This document shows positions 15,889 to 23,035 of a stretch of 64,000 nt of DNA, piece by piece. The notes under the pieces are model-generated. The model saw nothing but the letters and a program-made list of their open reading frames with translations, was not told where the DNA came from and did no database searches. The stretch spans positions 11,925 through 75,924 of the forward strand of contig UQIK01000010.1 of the NCBI GenBank assembly GCA_900541125.1. Reading direction: 5' to 3'. Positions within the stretch are counted from its first letter, which is position 1. The number at the start of each line of letters is the position of its first letter. Source of the stretch: an uncultured Collinsella sp. GTDB taxonomy: Bacteria > Actinomycetota > Coriobacteriia > Coriobacteriales > Coriobacteriaceae. The position numbers and the translations under genes are program-made.

Positions 15889-15924
15889 ACCCTTCTCCTT
15901 TCAGTCAGGCAAAAGCCTGGTTGA

Positions 15925-16848
15925 TTACAGCTTGGCGTCGATGTCGACGCTCTGATACGTAGGGGTCTGTTGGACGTAGAGCTTGATGCCCATGTCGAGC
16001 AGCTGGTTGACGTCGGCCTTCTGGGTGGCGTCGAGGAAGACGGAGCTGTCCTTGCCGCCGACCTGATCGGCACCGTCGTGGTTGGCGGTGGCGCCCAGGT
16101 TGATGGCGTCAAGCTTGTAGCCCTGGCAGAACTGCAGCATCTCGGCCGTGTTGCCAAAGACGAACATGACGCGCTCGCCGAGGGTGTTGAGCTTGTCCAT
16201 CTTGGCGAGGGCACGCTCGACGGTGAAGACGTTCAGGCGCACGCCCTGGGGCTTGGCCAACTTAAGAGCGCCCTTCTTGATGTCATCGTTGGCGGCAGCG
16301 TTGTCGACGACGATGATGCGCTCAGCCTGGACCTTGGTGGTCCAGGTAAAGACGACCTGGCCGTGCAGCAGACGGTAGTCAAGACGTGCGAGGACGATCT
16401 TGGCGGGACCGGAGCTGTGACGGGACGCCTTGACCTTCTTGGCGGGAGCCGCGGCGGCCTCGACCGGTGCGTTGGGGTTGGTCAGACCGGTGCGGGCCTC
16501 GTTGATGAGGGCCGCGAGCTCGGCGCCCTTGACGGGGGCGGGGCTCATAGCAAGCGTGAGCGCCAACGGGATGTTGAAACCGCTGACAACCGTGAACTTC
16601 GTGCCGTTCTTGGAAAGCTCGACCATGTTGTTGTTGACCGAGCTGCCGAGCATATCGGTCAGCACATAGACGGTGTCGTCCGCGTTGAACGTGGCGATCA
16701 TGGCGTCCACCTTATTGGTGATGGGCTCCTTGTCGTCACGAGCAAGCGACACGACGTGGACGTTCGACACGTCGCCGAGAACCATCTCGAGCGTGTCTTT
16801 GGCGCCTGCGGCCAGGCCGCCATGAGATGCGAGAATGATCTGATTCAT
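15925..16848 (-). CDS. PTS mannose-family IIA-IIB fusion protein
   Basis: This 307-residue cytoplasmic phosphocarrier has an N-terminal IIA domain (1-125) with phospho-His9 in ILASHGG and a C-terminal IIB domain (150-307) with phospho-His162 in RLDYRLLHGQVV, joined by an Ala/Pro/Lys linker. Phosphate passes HPr-IIA-IIB-sugar. It is the first gene of the operon PTS IIAB-IIC-IID-SIS2. AAAAGGAGGAGG precedes the ATG. The ACGT-N5-ACGT site lies 33 bases upstream. Confidence 0.95.
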   Translation of the reverse strand: MNQIILASHGGLAAGAKDTLEMVLGDVSNVHVVSLARDDKEPITNKVDAMIATFNADDTVYVLTDMLGSSVNNNMVELSKNGTKFTVVSGFNIPLALTLAMSPAPVKGAELAALINEARTGLTNPNAPVEAAAAPAKKVKASRHSSGPAKIVLARLDYRLLHGQVVFTWTTKVQAERIIVVDNAAANDDIKKGALKLAKPQGVRLNVFTVERALAKMDKLNTLGERVMFVFGNTAEMLQFCQGYKLDAINLGATANHDGADQVGGKDSSVFLDATQKADVNQLLDMGIKLYVQQTPTYQSVDIDAKL

Positions 16849-16880
16849 CTTGCCTCCTCCTTTTCGTTATGGTCATTATA

Positions 16881-16916
16881 ACGTCTTATACGTTGCTTAT
16901 ATTGCTAATTAGTATA
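16881..16916 (-). promoter_or_regulatory. PTS operon promoter with ACGT-N5-ACGT operator
   Basis: AACGT-CTTAT-ACGTT (16880-16894) is a perfect inverted repeat. On the minus strand TATAAT (-10 like) overlaps its far end and TATACT lies about 30 bases before it. The motif is shared with the GntR2 and DMT-exporter promoters. Two AACGGTC boxes lie further upstream (16921-16926 area and about 16945). Confidence 0.5.
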
Positions 16917-17031
16917 AAGACCGTTCGCGGGTGAAAATCGACCGTTGACGGGTTTAACGTACTTGAAACGTTGGGGCTGGGTAGGCCGGCGCTGGCTGGA
17001 TAACCCCAGGTCGGACCTTGCGCGCAATCCC

Positions 17032-18114
17032 CTATCGCACGAAGTACCAGGGGCTTTCCTGCACAGTGGGCTCCAGCGCGATGCCGGTGCGCTCGCGGAA
17101 CAGATCCATGTCCTGCGATTTCTCCGTCCACCACGCGTTGGGCTTAAAGGTCATGCTCTCAACGATATGGCCGACAAAGGCGCTGTTGCGCAGCTTGGAG
17201 AAATCGGTGTTCATGATCAGGATGGACGCGAGCACCAGCACGATGCCCAGGACTTTGATCGCGCCGGCGGGCTCGGCATAGATGCCAATACCGACCAAAA
17301 CGGTCGCCACGGTTTCAAACGAAGCCACGACCGGCACCTTCGACGTCTCAAGATCCATCGAAAGGCCCTGCATATAGAAGATGTACGCAAGAGCCGTCGG
17401 AATAAAGCCAAAGCCCGCGAACAGCAGAATGAGCTGCGGGGACATTGCCGCGGCCACATCGGACCACGGAGCCGAAAGTACTGCCATAAAGCATCCGCCA
17501 AAGACAAAGCCCCAAAACGTCACCGCCAGAGGATGCAGCGTCTTGGTGGCCATGCGACTAAACACAGCCAGTAGTGCACCGCAAAGTCCGGCGATCACAC
17601 CCGACACGACGCCCCAAGCCGAGAAATGGAAACCGGACAGGTCGCCGCTCGTCACCGCGAGCACGCAACCCACAATGTTAAAGACGATGGCGACGAGCTT
17701 GTTGGGGGTCACGTCCTCGCGATAAAGCACGCGGCCGAGCACGACGCCAAACACCGGCGAGGTGTAAAGCAGCACCGAGGCCGTGGACATGCCCACCTCG
17801 CCCATGCACTCGTAATAAAGCGTGTTAGCGGTGGCGAGGCCGATAATGCCAAGAAGCGCACAGGGAACAAGCTCTTTAGGACTTGCCTTGAACAGTGCCA
17901 GGGGACCCGATGCTTTTCCCTCACGAGCACCTCCCTGGCAACCCATAAATGCCAAGACCGGAGCCATTAAGACAGCACCCGACAACAGGCGAAAGGCCGC
18001 CATGCTCTGAGACGAAACACCCAGGGCCGATATTCCGTTAACAAAGATTCCGATGCTGCCCCACATAAGCGCGGCGATCAGCACCAGCACATAGCCCAGA
18101 TTGCTTTTCTTCAA
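17032..18114 (-). CDS. EamA/DMT-family exporter
   Basis: This 360-residue protein with about ten membrane segments has the two EamA repeats (first LMWGSIGIFVNGISALG, second starting AWGVVSGVIAGLCGALLAV). The family exports amino acids, nucleotides or sugars; the cargo is unknown. TTG 18114 is chosen as start because GAGGAGG lies 5 bases upstream; an in-frame ATG at 18150 has no ribosome site and sits at the operator. A soluble C-terminal tail of about 55 residues follows the last membrane helix, longer than usual. Confidence 0.8.
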   Translation of the reverse strand: MKKSNLGYVLVLIAALMWGSIGIFVNGISALGVSSQSMAAFRLLSGAVLMAPVLAFMGCQGGAREGKASGPLALFKASPKELVPCALLGIIGLATANTLYYECMGEVGMSTASVLLYTSPVFGVVLGRVLYREDVTPNKLVAIVFNIVGCVLAVTSGDLSGFHFSAWGVVSGVIAGLCGALLAVFSRMATKTLHPLAVTFWGFVFGGCFMAVLSAPWSDVAAAMSPQLILLFAGFGFIPTALAYIFYMQGLSMDLETSKVPVVASFETVATVLVGIGIYAEPAGAIKVLGIVLVLASILIMNTDFSKLRNSAFVGHIVESMTFKPNAWWTEKSQDMDLFRERTGIALEPTVQESPWYFVR

Positions 18115-18153
18115 CGCAGCCTCCTCGGTATTGTTTCCAATATGTTTCACACT

Positions 18154-18166
18154 ACGTTATAGTCGT
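18154..18166. promoter_or_regulatory. ACGT-N5-TCGT operator candidate upstream of the DMT exporter
   Basis: ACGT-TATAG-TCGT matches the GntR2 and PTS sites with one half-site change. It can also be read as a direct repeat CGTTATA-GT-CGTTATA. It lies about 40 bases before the TTG start. Confidence 0.4.
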
Positions 18167-18226
18167 TATATACATTTTTCAAGACACAAATCGCCGAACG
18201 GAAAAATCTGCTTCCCCACATACTCA

Positions 18227-18270
18227 TTGGGGACGTTCTTAAATGACTAGTCATTTAAGAACGTCCCCAA
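18227..18270. repeat. 44-bp perfect palindrome TTGGGGACGTTCTT..., copy 2
   Basis: Bases 18227-18248 are the exact reverse complement of 18249-18270. Copy 1 (9690-9733) differs at two positions that become G.T wobbles, and the two palindromes occupy the same place before element X. Confidence 0.95.
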
Positions 18271-18286
18271 CGTCTAAGGCACCGCT

Positions 18287-18448
18287 GGTTGAGCATAAGT
18301 CAGCGAGCGGGCCGCATTTGAGGCAAGGTGGCGTGAAACGAAAGGGCGCTGACCTTCTGGTCGCGCCCTTGAAGTTGAACGTCAGATTGTCCAAATGCGG
18401 TCCGCGCAGCGTCGAGCCGTTACGCGGTTTGGTAAAACCGCGTAACTC
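18287..18448 (+). ncRNA. Candidate structured RNA element X, copy 2
   Basis: GGTTGAGCATAAGTCAGCGA (18287-18306), GCAAGGTGGCGTGAAA, TTGAACGTCAGATTG and GCAGCGTCGAGCC are conserved with copy 1. The stem 18307-18320 with 18392-18405 (14 pairs, one wobble) has no sequence in common with copy 1's stem. The apical hairpin (AAGGGCG...CGCCCTT) is also different. The final hairpin GTTACGCGGTTT/AAACCGCGTAAC is identical and ends at the SIS3 3' end. It fills the gap 18115-18448 together with the palindrome and the exporter promoter. Confidence 0.6.
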
Positions 18449-19441
18449 TTAGTAGTCAAGCTTCCACATGTAGCGGCGCGTCATGTAGTCCTTGTGGGTG
18501 ACGGCAGAGAGCGCACGCATGTACACGTTGTTGAGGATCGGGGCAAAGATCAGGTGATTGAAGTACTCGCTCACGCTGTCCTTGATGTCGTTGAGGCCGA
18601 GCTCCTTGGCGTCGAGCTGATAGACGCGCTCGCCACCGTACTGGTTGACGAAGCGGATGCCGCGCTCGTCGTTGCAGCGGCTGCGGCCGACGCTGATGAG
18701 CTGGAACAGCGAGGTGCGCTTGTCCAGGATCTCGAAGGGGCCGTGGAAGAAGTCGCAGGTGTTGATGGTGCAGGAGTCGATCTGCAGCATCTCCTGCACG
18801 TTGCAGATGCTAAAGACGTAGGCGGCACCAAAGAGCGGACCCTGGGCCATGACGTTGATGCAGGGCTTGTCGGCGTTCTGCTCGGCCCACTTGGCAGCGA
18901 GCGGACGGGTGTACTCGACGGCCTTGCGATAGATGGGGTCGACCAAGTCGAACGCGGCCATAGCGGTCTCGTACTCGGCATAGCCCTCGGTCTGCTGCGT
19001 AAGCTCCATGGCGATCATGGTCACGACGGCGGAGTTGGTGCGGCCCATGCAGGACTCGTCGACGGCTAGGCTGTCGTACTTGATCTTGTAGTCGCAGACC
19101 TCGGTAAGGCCGGACTCGTCAACATAGATGGCGATGGTGCTGGCGCCGTGGTCCTTGGCGACCTGGGCGGCGACGATGGTCTCCTTGGTGCCGCGCATGG
19201 ACACGACGACCGCCAGGGTGTTCTCGTTGACGTAGGCCGGGGTGGCGTGCACGAACTCGTTGCTGGTGTAGCTGGAGCTCACAACCTGCGTGGCCTCGTG
19301 CTCCATAAAGTACTGGGCAGGATAGTTGCCGCCGTTGGATCCGCCGGCGCCAATCCACACGACGCGCTTGATGCCGCCCTTGTCCGCCTTGTCAGCCAAA
19401 ACCTGAGAGACGACGTCCTTAACCTGTTCCTGAGTAGTCAT
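18449..19441 (-). CDS. SIS-domain deglycase/isomerase, FrlB-like (SIS3)
   Basis: This 330-residue relative of SIS1 and SIS2 keeps GAGGSNGG (32-39) and FFHGPFE, and the tail MTRRYMWKLDY is nearly that of SIS2. The usual SxSGxTxE phosphosugar motif reads VSMRGTKET, a departure that may mean a different ligand. It is divergent from GntR3, and three copies of a GCATA-type repeat lie between them. A fructosamine or amino-sugar phosphate is the likely substrate class. Confidence 0.78.
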   Translation of the reverse strand: MTTQEQVKDVVSQVLADKADKGGIKRVVWIGAGGSNGGNYPAQYFMEHEATQVVSSSYTSNEFVHATPAYVNENTLAVVVSMRGTKETIVAAQVAKDHGASTIAIYVDESGLTEVCDYKIKYDSLAVDESCMGRTNSAVVTMIAMELTQQTEGYAEYETAMAAFDLVDPIYRKAVEYTRPLAAKWAEQNADKPCINVMAQGPLFGAAYVFSICNVQEMLQIDSCTINTCDFFHGPFEILDKRTSLFQLISVGRSRCNDERGIRFVNQYGGERVYQLDAKELGLNDIKDSVSEYFNHLIFAPILNNVYMRALSAVTHKDYMTRRYMWKLDY

Positions 19442-19478
19442 CGTGCATCAGCCTTTCTTCTCGTTTGATGCTCTCGAT

Positions 19479-19640
19479 GGCATACAAGTTACATACATGT
19501 TTTGGTTATGTCGACTAGTTGTATGCTATATTTGTCTTAGAATTTTTACTGGTAGGGTTTTCGGTAATCCATTACCAGCGGTTTTGTTGTCATATTGAAT
19601 ACATGCTTTGTTCGGTAAGCATATAAGTTAGATACAGGTT
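19479..19640. promoter_or_regulatory. SIS3/GntR3 divergent control region with three operator-like repeats
   Basis: GGCATACAAGTTACATACAT (from 19479) and AGCATATAAGTTAGATACAG (from 19618) are direct repeats matching at 19 of 23 bases when extended. One lies by the SIS3 start and one by the GntR3 start. An inverted partial copy, GTTGTATGC, is at 19518-19526. GGTAAT-CC-ATTACC (19563-19576) is a further palindrome. The layout suggests GntR3 controls both genes. Confidence 0.6.
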
Positions 19641-19646
19641 GATCGA

Positions 19647-20369
19647 ATGAGCGCTTCGTCGAAAAAGAACTTGGCCCAATACGAGCGCTTGGCGGGCATG
19701 CTGCGTGACCGCATCGCCGCCGGCGTCTACGCGCGCGAAGACAAGCTGCCGTCCGAGATGGAACTCATGGACGAATCGGGGCTGTCGCGCAGCACCGTGC
19801 GCCACGCCCTTAAGGTGCTCGTTGATGAGGGCCTGGTACGCACCGAGCGCGGGCGTGGCGCCTTTGTGGCCGACACGCCCGCGCTCCACGAGAACAACCT
19901 GGTGTTTTCGAGCTATACCAAGCAGGTCGAAGGCCAGGGCATGAAGCCCACCACGCGCACCGTGGACTCGGGCTTTGCCAAGGCGGGCGGCAGCATGGCT
20001 AAGTTCTTTGACGCCGCCGTGGGCAGCAAACTCGTCAAACTTGTCCGCCTGCGTTATCTGGACGATGCGCCGCTGTGCCTGGAGACCACCTATCTACCAC
20101 CGAGCTTTGAGGCACTCATCGATCGCGATATCAACGGTTCGCTCTACGCCACGCTGCGCCAGGAATTCCATCGCGCACCGGCACAGGGGCATAAGACCTT
20201 TGAGGTGTGCTATGCCTCGCAAAACGAGGCGTTTTTGCTCAACGTTGAGCGCGGGCAGGCGCTGATCCTGATCACCGACTACGTCTACGACACCGACGGC
20301 CGCCCGCTCCACGTCTCCAAGCGCATCCAGCGCACCGACCGCGCCAAATACACCGAGCCCATCGGCTAA
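19647..20369 (+). CDS. GntR-family regulator, HutC/UTRA subfamily (GntR3)
   Basis: This 240-residue protein has a winged-helix domain (LAQYERLAGMLRDRIAAGVY; LSRSTVRHALKVLVDEGLVR) and a UTRA domain (about 85-235). It differs more from GntR1 and GntR2 than they do from each other. It is divergent from SIS3, with the shared repeats between them, so it probably regulates SIS3 and itself in response to a sugar phosphate. It converges with the acetyltransferase gene, the stops being 7 bases apart. Confidence 0.87.
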   Translation: MSASSKKNLAQYERLAGMLRDRIAAGVYAREDKLPSEMELMDESGLSRSTVRHALKVLVDEGLVRTERGRGAFVADTPALHENNLVFSSYTKQVEGQGMKPTTRTVDSGFAKAGGSMAKFFDAAVGSKLVKLVRLRYLDDAPLCLETTYLPPSFEALIDRDINGSLYATLRQEFHRAPAQGHKTFEVCYASQNEAFLLNVERGQALILITDYVYDTDGRPLHVSKRIQRTDRAKYTEPIG

Positions 20370-20376
20370 CCTGTCC

Positions 20377-20967
20377 CTAAATGGTAGGTTTGGGGAGGTC
20401 GGGGAACCAGGTTGGTTTGGGTTGGTTGGGAACGCGCTCGGCTAGGACCAACTCCATCCAGCACATGTCGTACCAGCGGCCGAACTTTTGGGCACAGCGG
20501 TCAAAGGCTCCCACCAGGCGATACCCCATATGAGCATGGAAATCCTGACTGTTGTGCGTCAGGTACTCATCGTCCTTATCGTGCGGCACGGCAATGAGCG
20601 CGCACATGTTGGTGATGCCCATCGCGATCAGGCATTGCTTGAGCGCATCGTGCAGCTTGCGGCCCAGCCCGCCGTGGCGCACGTCGCGCGCCAGGTAGAT
20701 CGACGTCTCGACCGACCAGTCGTATGCCTCGCGGCTGTTGAGCGGACTCACATAGGCATAACCTACCGGACGCCCGTCCAGCTCCATCACCAGATACGGA
20801 TAGCGCTTGAGCGTGCGCTCGATGCGCCCGGCGAACTCCTCAACGCTCGGCACCTCGTATTCGCAGGTAATCGCCGTCTGACGCACATACGGCTCATAGA
20901 TGGCAAGCAACGCCGGCGCATCATTGGGCGTCGCCAGGCGAATCGTCGGCTCGAACATCTCGGTCAT
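20377..20967 (-). CDS. GNAT-family N-acetyltransferase (phosphinothricin acetyltransferase type)
   Basis: This 196-residue acetyl-CoA-dependent transferase has the Pat/Bar-type features IRLATPNDAPALLAIYEPYV at the start and the acetyl-CoA motif RHGGLGRKLHDAL in the middle. The substrate is probably an amine of a small molecule or a modified amino acid. ATG 20967 has GAGAAGGG 4 bases upstream and is preferred over one at 20991. It follows the threonine aldolase terminator. Confidence 0.88.
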   Translation of the reverse strand: MTEMFEPTIRLATPNDAPALLAIYEPYVRQTAITCEYEVPSVEEFAGRIERTLKRYPYLVMELDGRPVGYAYVSPLNSREAYDWSVETSIYLARDVRHGGLGRKLHDALKQCLIAMGITNMCALIAVPHDKDDEYLTHNSQDFHAHMGYRLVGAFDRCAQKFGRWYDMCWMELVLAERVPNQPKPTWFPDLPKPTI

Positions 20968-20983
20968 ACAACCCTTCTCCCCC

Positions 20984-21026
20984 AAAAGCAAAGGCCGCCT
21001 TGCGCCAAACCCAGCGCAAGGCGGCC
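20984..21026 (-). terminator. Terminator after threonine aldolase
   Basis: GGCCGCCTTGCGC (20993-21005) and GCGCAAGGCGGCC (21014-21026) are perfect arms. On the minus strand a T-rich tract (TTTGCTTTTGG) follows. Confidence 0.85.
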
Positions 21027-21044
21027 CCTCGTCATTACATCAGG

Positions 21045-22070
21045 CTACAGAACTGCCGCCAACGCGTCGATATCCTCCTGCGTCGTGGCCCAGCTGGTGC
21101 AAAAGCGCACCACCGTGTGGGTCTCGTCGTACTTTTCCCAGTACTCGATCGAGGCATGCTCGCGAATGCGAGCCATGTCCTCGTTGGGCAGAATCACAAA
21201 CTGCTGGTTTGTGGGCGTCTCCAAGAAGAACTGGTAGCCGCGCTCGTGCAGCACACGGCGTAGCGCCTGGGCCGTCTCAATCGCCTGTCGACCAATCTCA
21301 AAATACAGGCCATCGGTAAAGAGCGCCTCAAACTGCACGCCCGTCAGGCGGCCCTTGGCCAACAGCGCGCCGTGCTGCTTAATGCGCGGAATGGGATGCG
21401 CCGGGGCGTGCATGCCGCAGAACACCACAGCCTCGCCGCAGAGCGCGCCGCACTTGGTGCCGCCGATGTAGAACACGTCGCACTGCTGCGCCAGCTCGGG
21501 CAGGGTAATGTCGCACTCATCGGCCGCCAGCGCATAGGCCAGGCGAGCACCGTCCACAAACAGCGGAATCTCGCGCTTCTGGCATACCGCATGAATCGCC
21601 GCGAGCTCGGCCTTGGAGTACAGCGTGCCGTACTCGGTCGATAGACTCACGTACACGGCGCCCGGGAACACCGTATGCTCGTAGCTCTCGTTTTCGTAGA
21701 ACACCTGGATATAGTTCTCGAGGTCCTCGGCGTGCATCTTGCCCTCGTAGCCGGGGATGGTGAGTACCTTGTGGCCGCCAAACTCGATGGCGCCCGCCTC
21801 GTGGCAGGCGACGTGGCCAGTCTCGGCAGCAACGACGCCCTCGTACGGCGCGAGCAGCATGTCGATCACCGTCGCGTTGGCCTGCGTGCCGCCCACCAGA
21901 AAAAACACGTCGGCATCGGGGGCCTGGCAGGCCTCGCGAATAAGTTGCTTGGCACGCTCGGTATGCGCATCGGTACCGTAGCCGGGCTGCGGCTCCATGT
22001 TGGTATCGACGAGCGCCTGCAGCACCGCTGGGTGTGCGCCGTGGGAATAGTCGTTGTTGAACGCGAGCAT
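21045..22070 (-). CDS. Low-specificity L-threonine aldolase
   Basis: This 341-residue PLP enzyme of the beta-eliminating lyase/threonine aldolase family splits threonine to glycine and acetaldehyde. Seen: FNNDYSHGAHP at the start, VGGTQANATV for the cofactor phosphate, ETGHVACHEAGAIE, VDGARLAYAL with the Asp that holds the PLP ring, and GGTKCGAL with the PLP lysine. GAGAGGA precedes the ATG. It is transcribed alone. Confidence 0.9.
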   Translation of the reverse strand: MLAFNNDYSHGAHPAVLQALVDTNMEPQPGYGTDAHTERAKQLIREACQAPDADVFFLVGGTQANATVIDMLLAPYEGVVAAETGHVACHEAGAIEFGGHKVLTIPGYEGKMHAEDLENYIQVFYENESYEHTVFPGAVYVSLSTEYGTLYSKAELAAIHAVCQKREIPLFVDGARLAYALAADECDITLPELAQQCDVFYIGGTKCGALCGEAVVFCGMHAPAHPIPRIKQHGALLAKGRLTGVQFEALFTDGLYFEIGRQAIETAQALRRVLHERGYQFFLETPTNQQFVILPNEDMARIREHASIEYWEKYDETHTVVRFCTSWATTQEDIDALAAVL

Positions 22071-22115
22071 GGCAATCCTCTCTTACCGGGTATCGGCCAG
22101 ATGATTCAAACGGAG

Positions 22116-22979
22116 CTATTGTACGCCGTTGGGATAGGCAATGCGCGCGGCAAGGCACTCGAGTGCCAGTACCAGAGCAAAACCGCAGCTCACATCACTC
22201 AAAAAGTGCGCCCCGATCACGATACGGCCAAACGCGACGAGCGCCGCGACCACAGCCGCCGTCCAAAAGACCACGCGGCGGCGCGACGGTTTTCCCTTAA
22301 AGGCCGCCGCGGGAAGCCCGGCGAGCATAAGGCCGATCGCCGCATGCGCCGTGTGCCCGCTCGCGAACGACTTAAAGCCGTCCTTGATTACGCCGGCCGC
22401 GATATAGCTCCACTTGTCGGGGTTACCGATTACCCACCACGGCTGAAAATTGAGCCCCGGCGTGACCTCGATCACGCGCATGCGTGGGCGCGACCACAGC
22501 GGCTTGACGATCACGTTGAGGATAATGGCCTGAGCGACCCACACGGCAAGCACCATCAACGCCCAGCGCGTGAGCTCGTCAGGCTCGGTCGCGCGCGTGA
22601 GGCGATAGACGATAAGGTTGGCGGCGATCACCAGCACAAACGTCAGCACCAGCTGAACGGCAATGAGTTTACCGCCAACCCGCAGGGACGAAACGATCTC
22701 GTAGCCGGCCAGGCCAACGTTGACGAGGATGCCGAGCACGGCGAGCCATTTGCTCCCCCTGGAGTCGGGACGCACCGCGCGTACGAGCATAACGCCCGCG
22801 ACGCTTGCCGTCAGCTCAAACGGCAACTCGCCGGCGGCCTCGATAAGGCGACCGTACATACTGCCGATATTGAACAGCGCGCTCGAGATCTGATAATCAA
22901 AGAAACTGCCCACGCCCAGACAAAGACACAGGACAACCGCGATAATGGCGGCATCTTTCTTATAGATGTACCCGAACAT
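22116..22979 (-). CDS. PAP2-family membrane phosphatase
   Basis: This 287-residue integral membrane protein has about six hydrophobic segments and the three PAP2 catalytic motifs in order: KPLWSRPRMR, FASGHTAHA and GRIVIGAHFLSDV. The family dephosphorylates lipid phosphates such as undecaprenyl pyrophosphate or phosphatidic acid at the outer face. AAAGGA precedes the ATG. It lies 56 bases downstream of mfd, in the same direction. Confidence 0.9.
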   Translation of the reverse strand: MFGYIYKKDAAIIAVVLCLCLGVGSFFDYQISSALFNIGSMYGRLIEAAGELPFELTASVAGVMLVRAVRPDSRGSKWLAVLGILVNVGLAGYEIVSSLRVGGKLIAVQLVLTFVLVIAANLIVYRLTRATEPDELTRWALMVLAVWVAQAIILNVIVKPLWSRPRMRVIEVTPGLNFQPWWVIGNPDKWSYIAAGVIKDGFKSFASGHTAHAAIGLMLAGLPAAAFKGKPSRRRVVFWTAAVVAALVAFGRIVIGAHFLSDVSCGFALVLALECLAARIAYPNGVQ

Positions 22980-23007
22980 GCTTTCCTTTCGATGGAGCCA
23001 GAGTGCC

Positions 23008-23035
23008 CAAATGGGGTGTTTGCAGCGTCGACTCG
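23008..23035 (+). repeat. Remnant of element X (3' part) next to mfd
   Basis: CCAAATGGGG, then GCAGCGTCGACTCG, lines up with the right stem arm and tail of element X (copy 2: CCAAATGCGG, then GCAGCGTCGAGCCG). The 5' half is missing. Like the full copies it touches the stop codon of a minus-strand gene. Confidence 0.5.

Noticed and set aside
9690..18448. The two X copies as one large segmental duplication
   Set aside because: The neighbouring genes differ on both sides (recQ/GntR2 versus exporter/SIS3), so only the intergenic element is shared.
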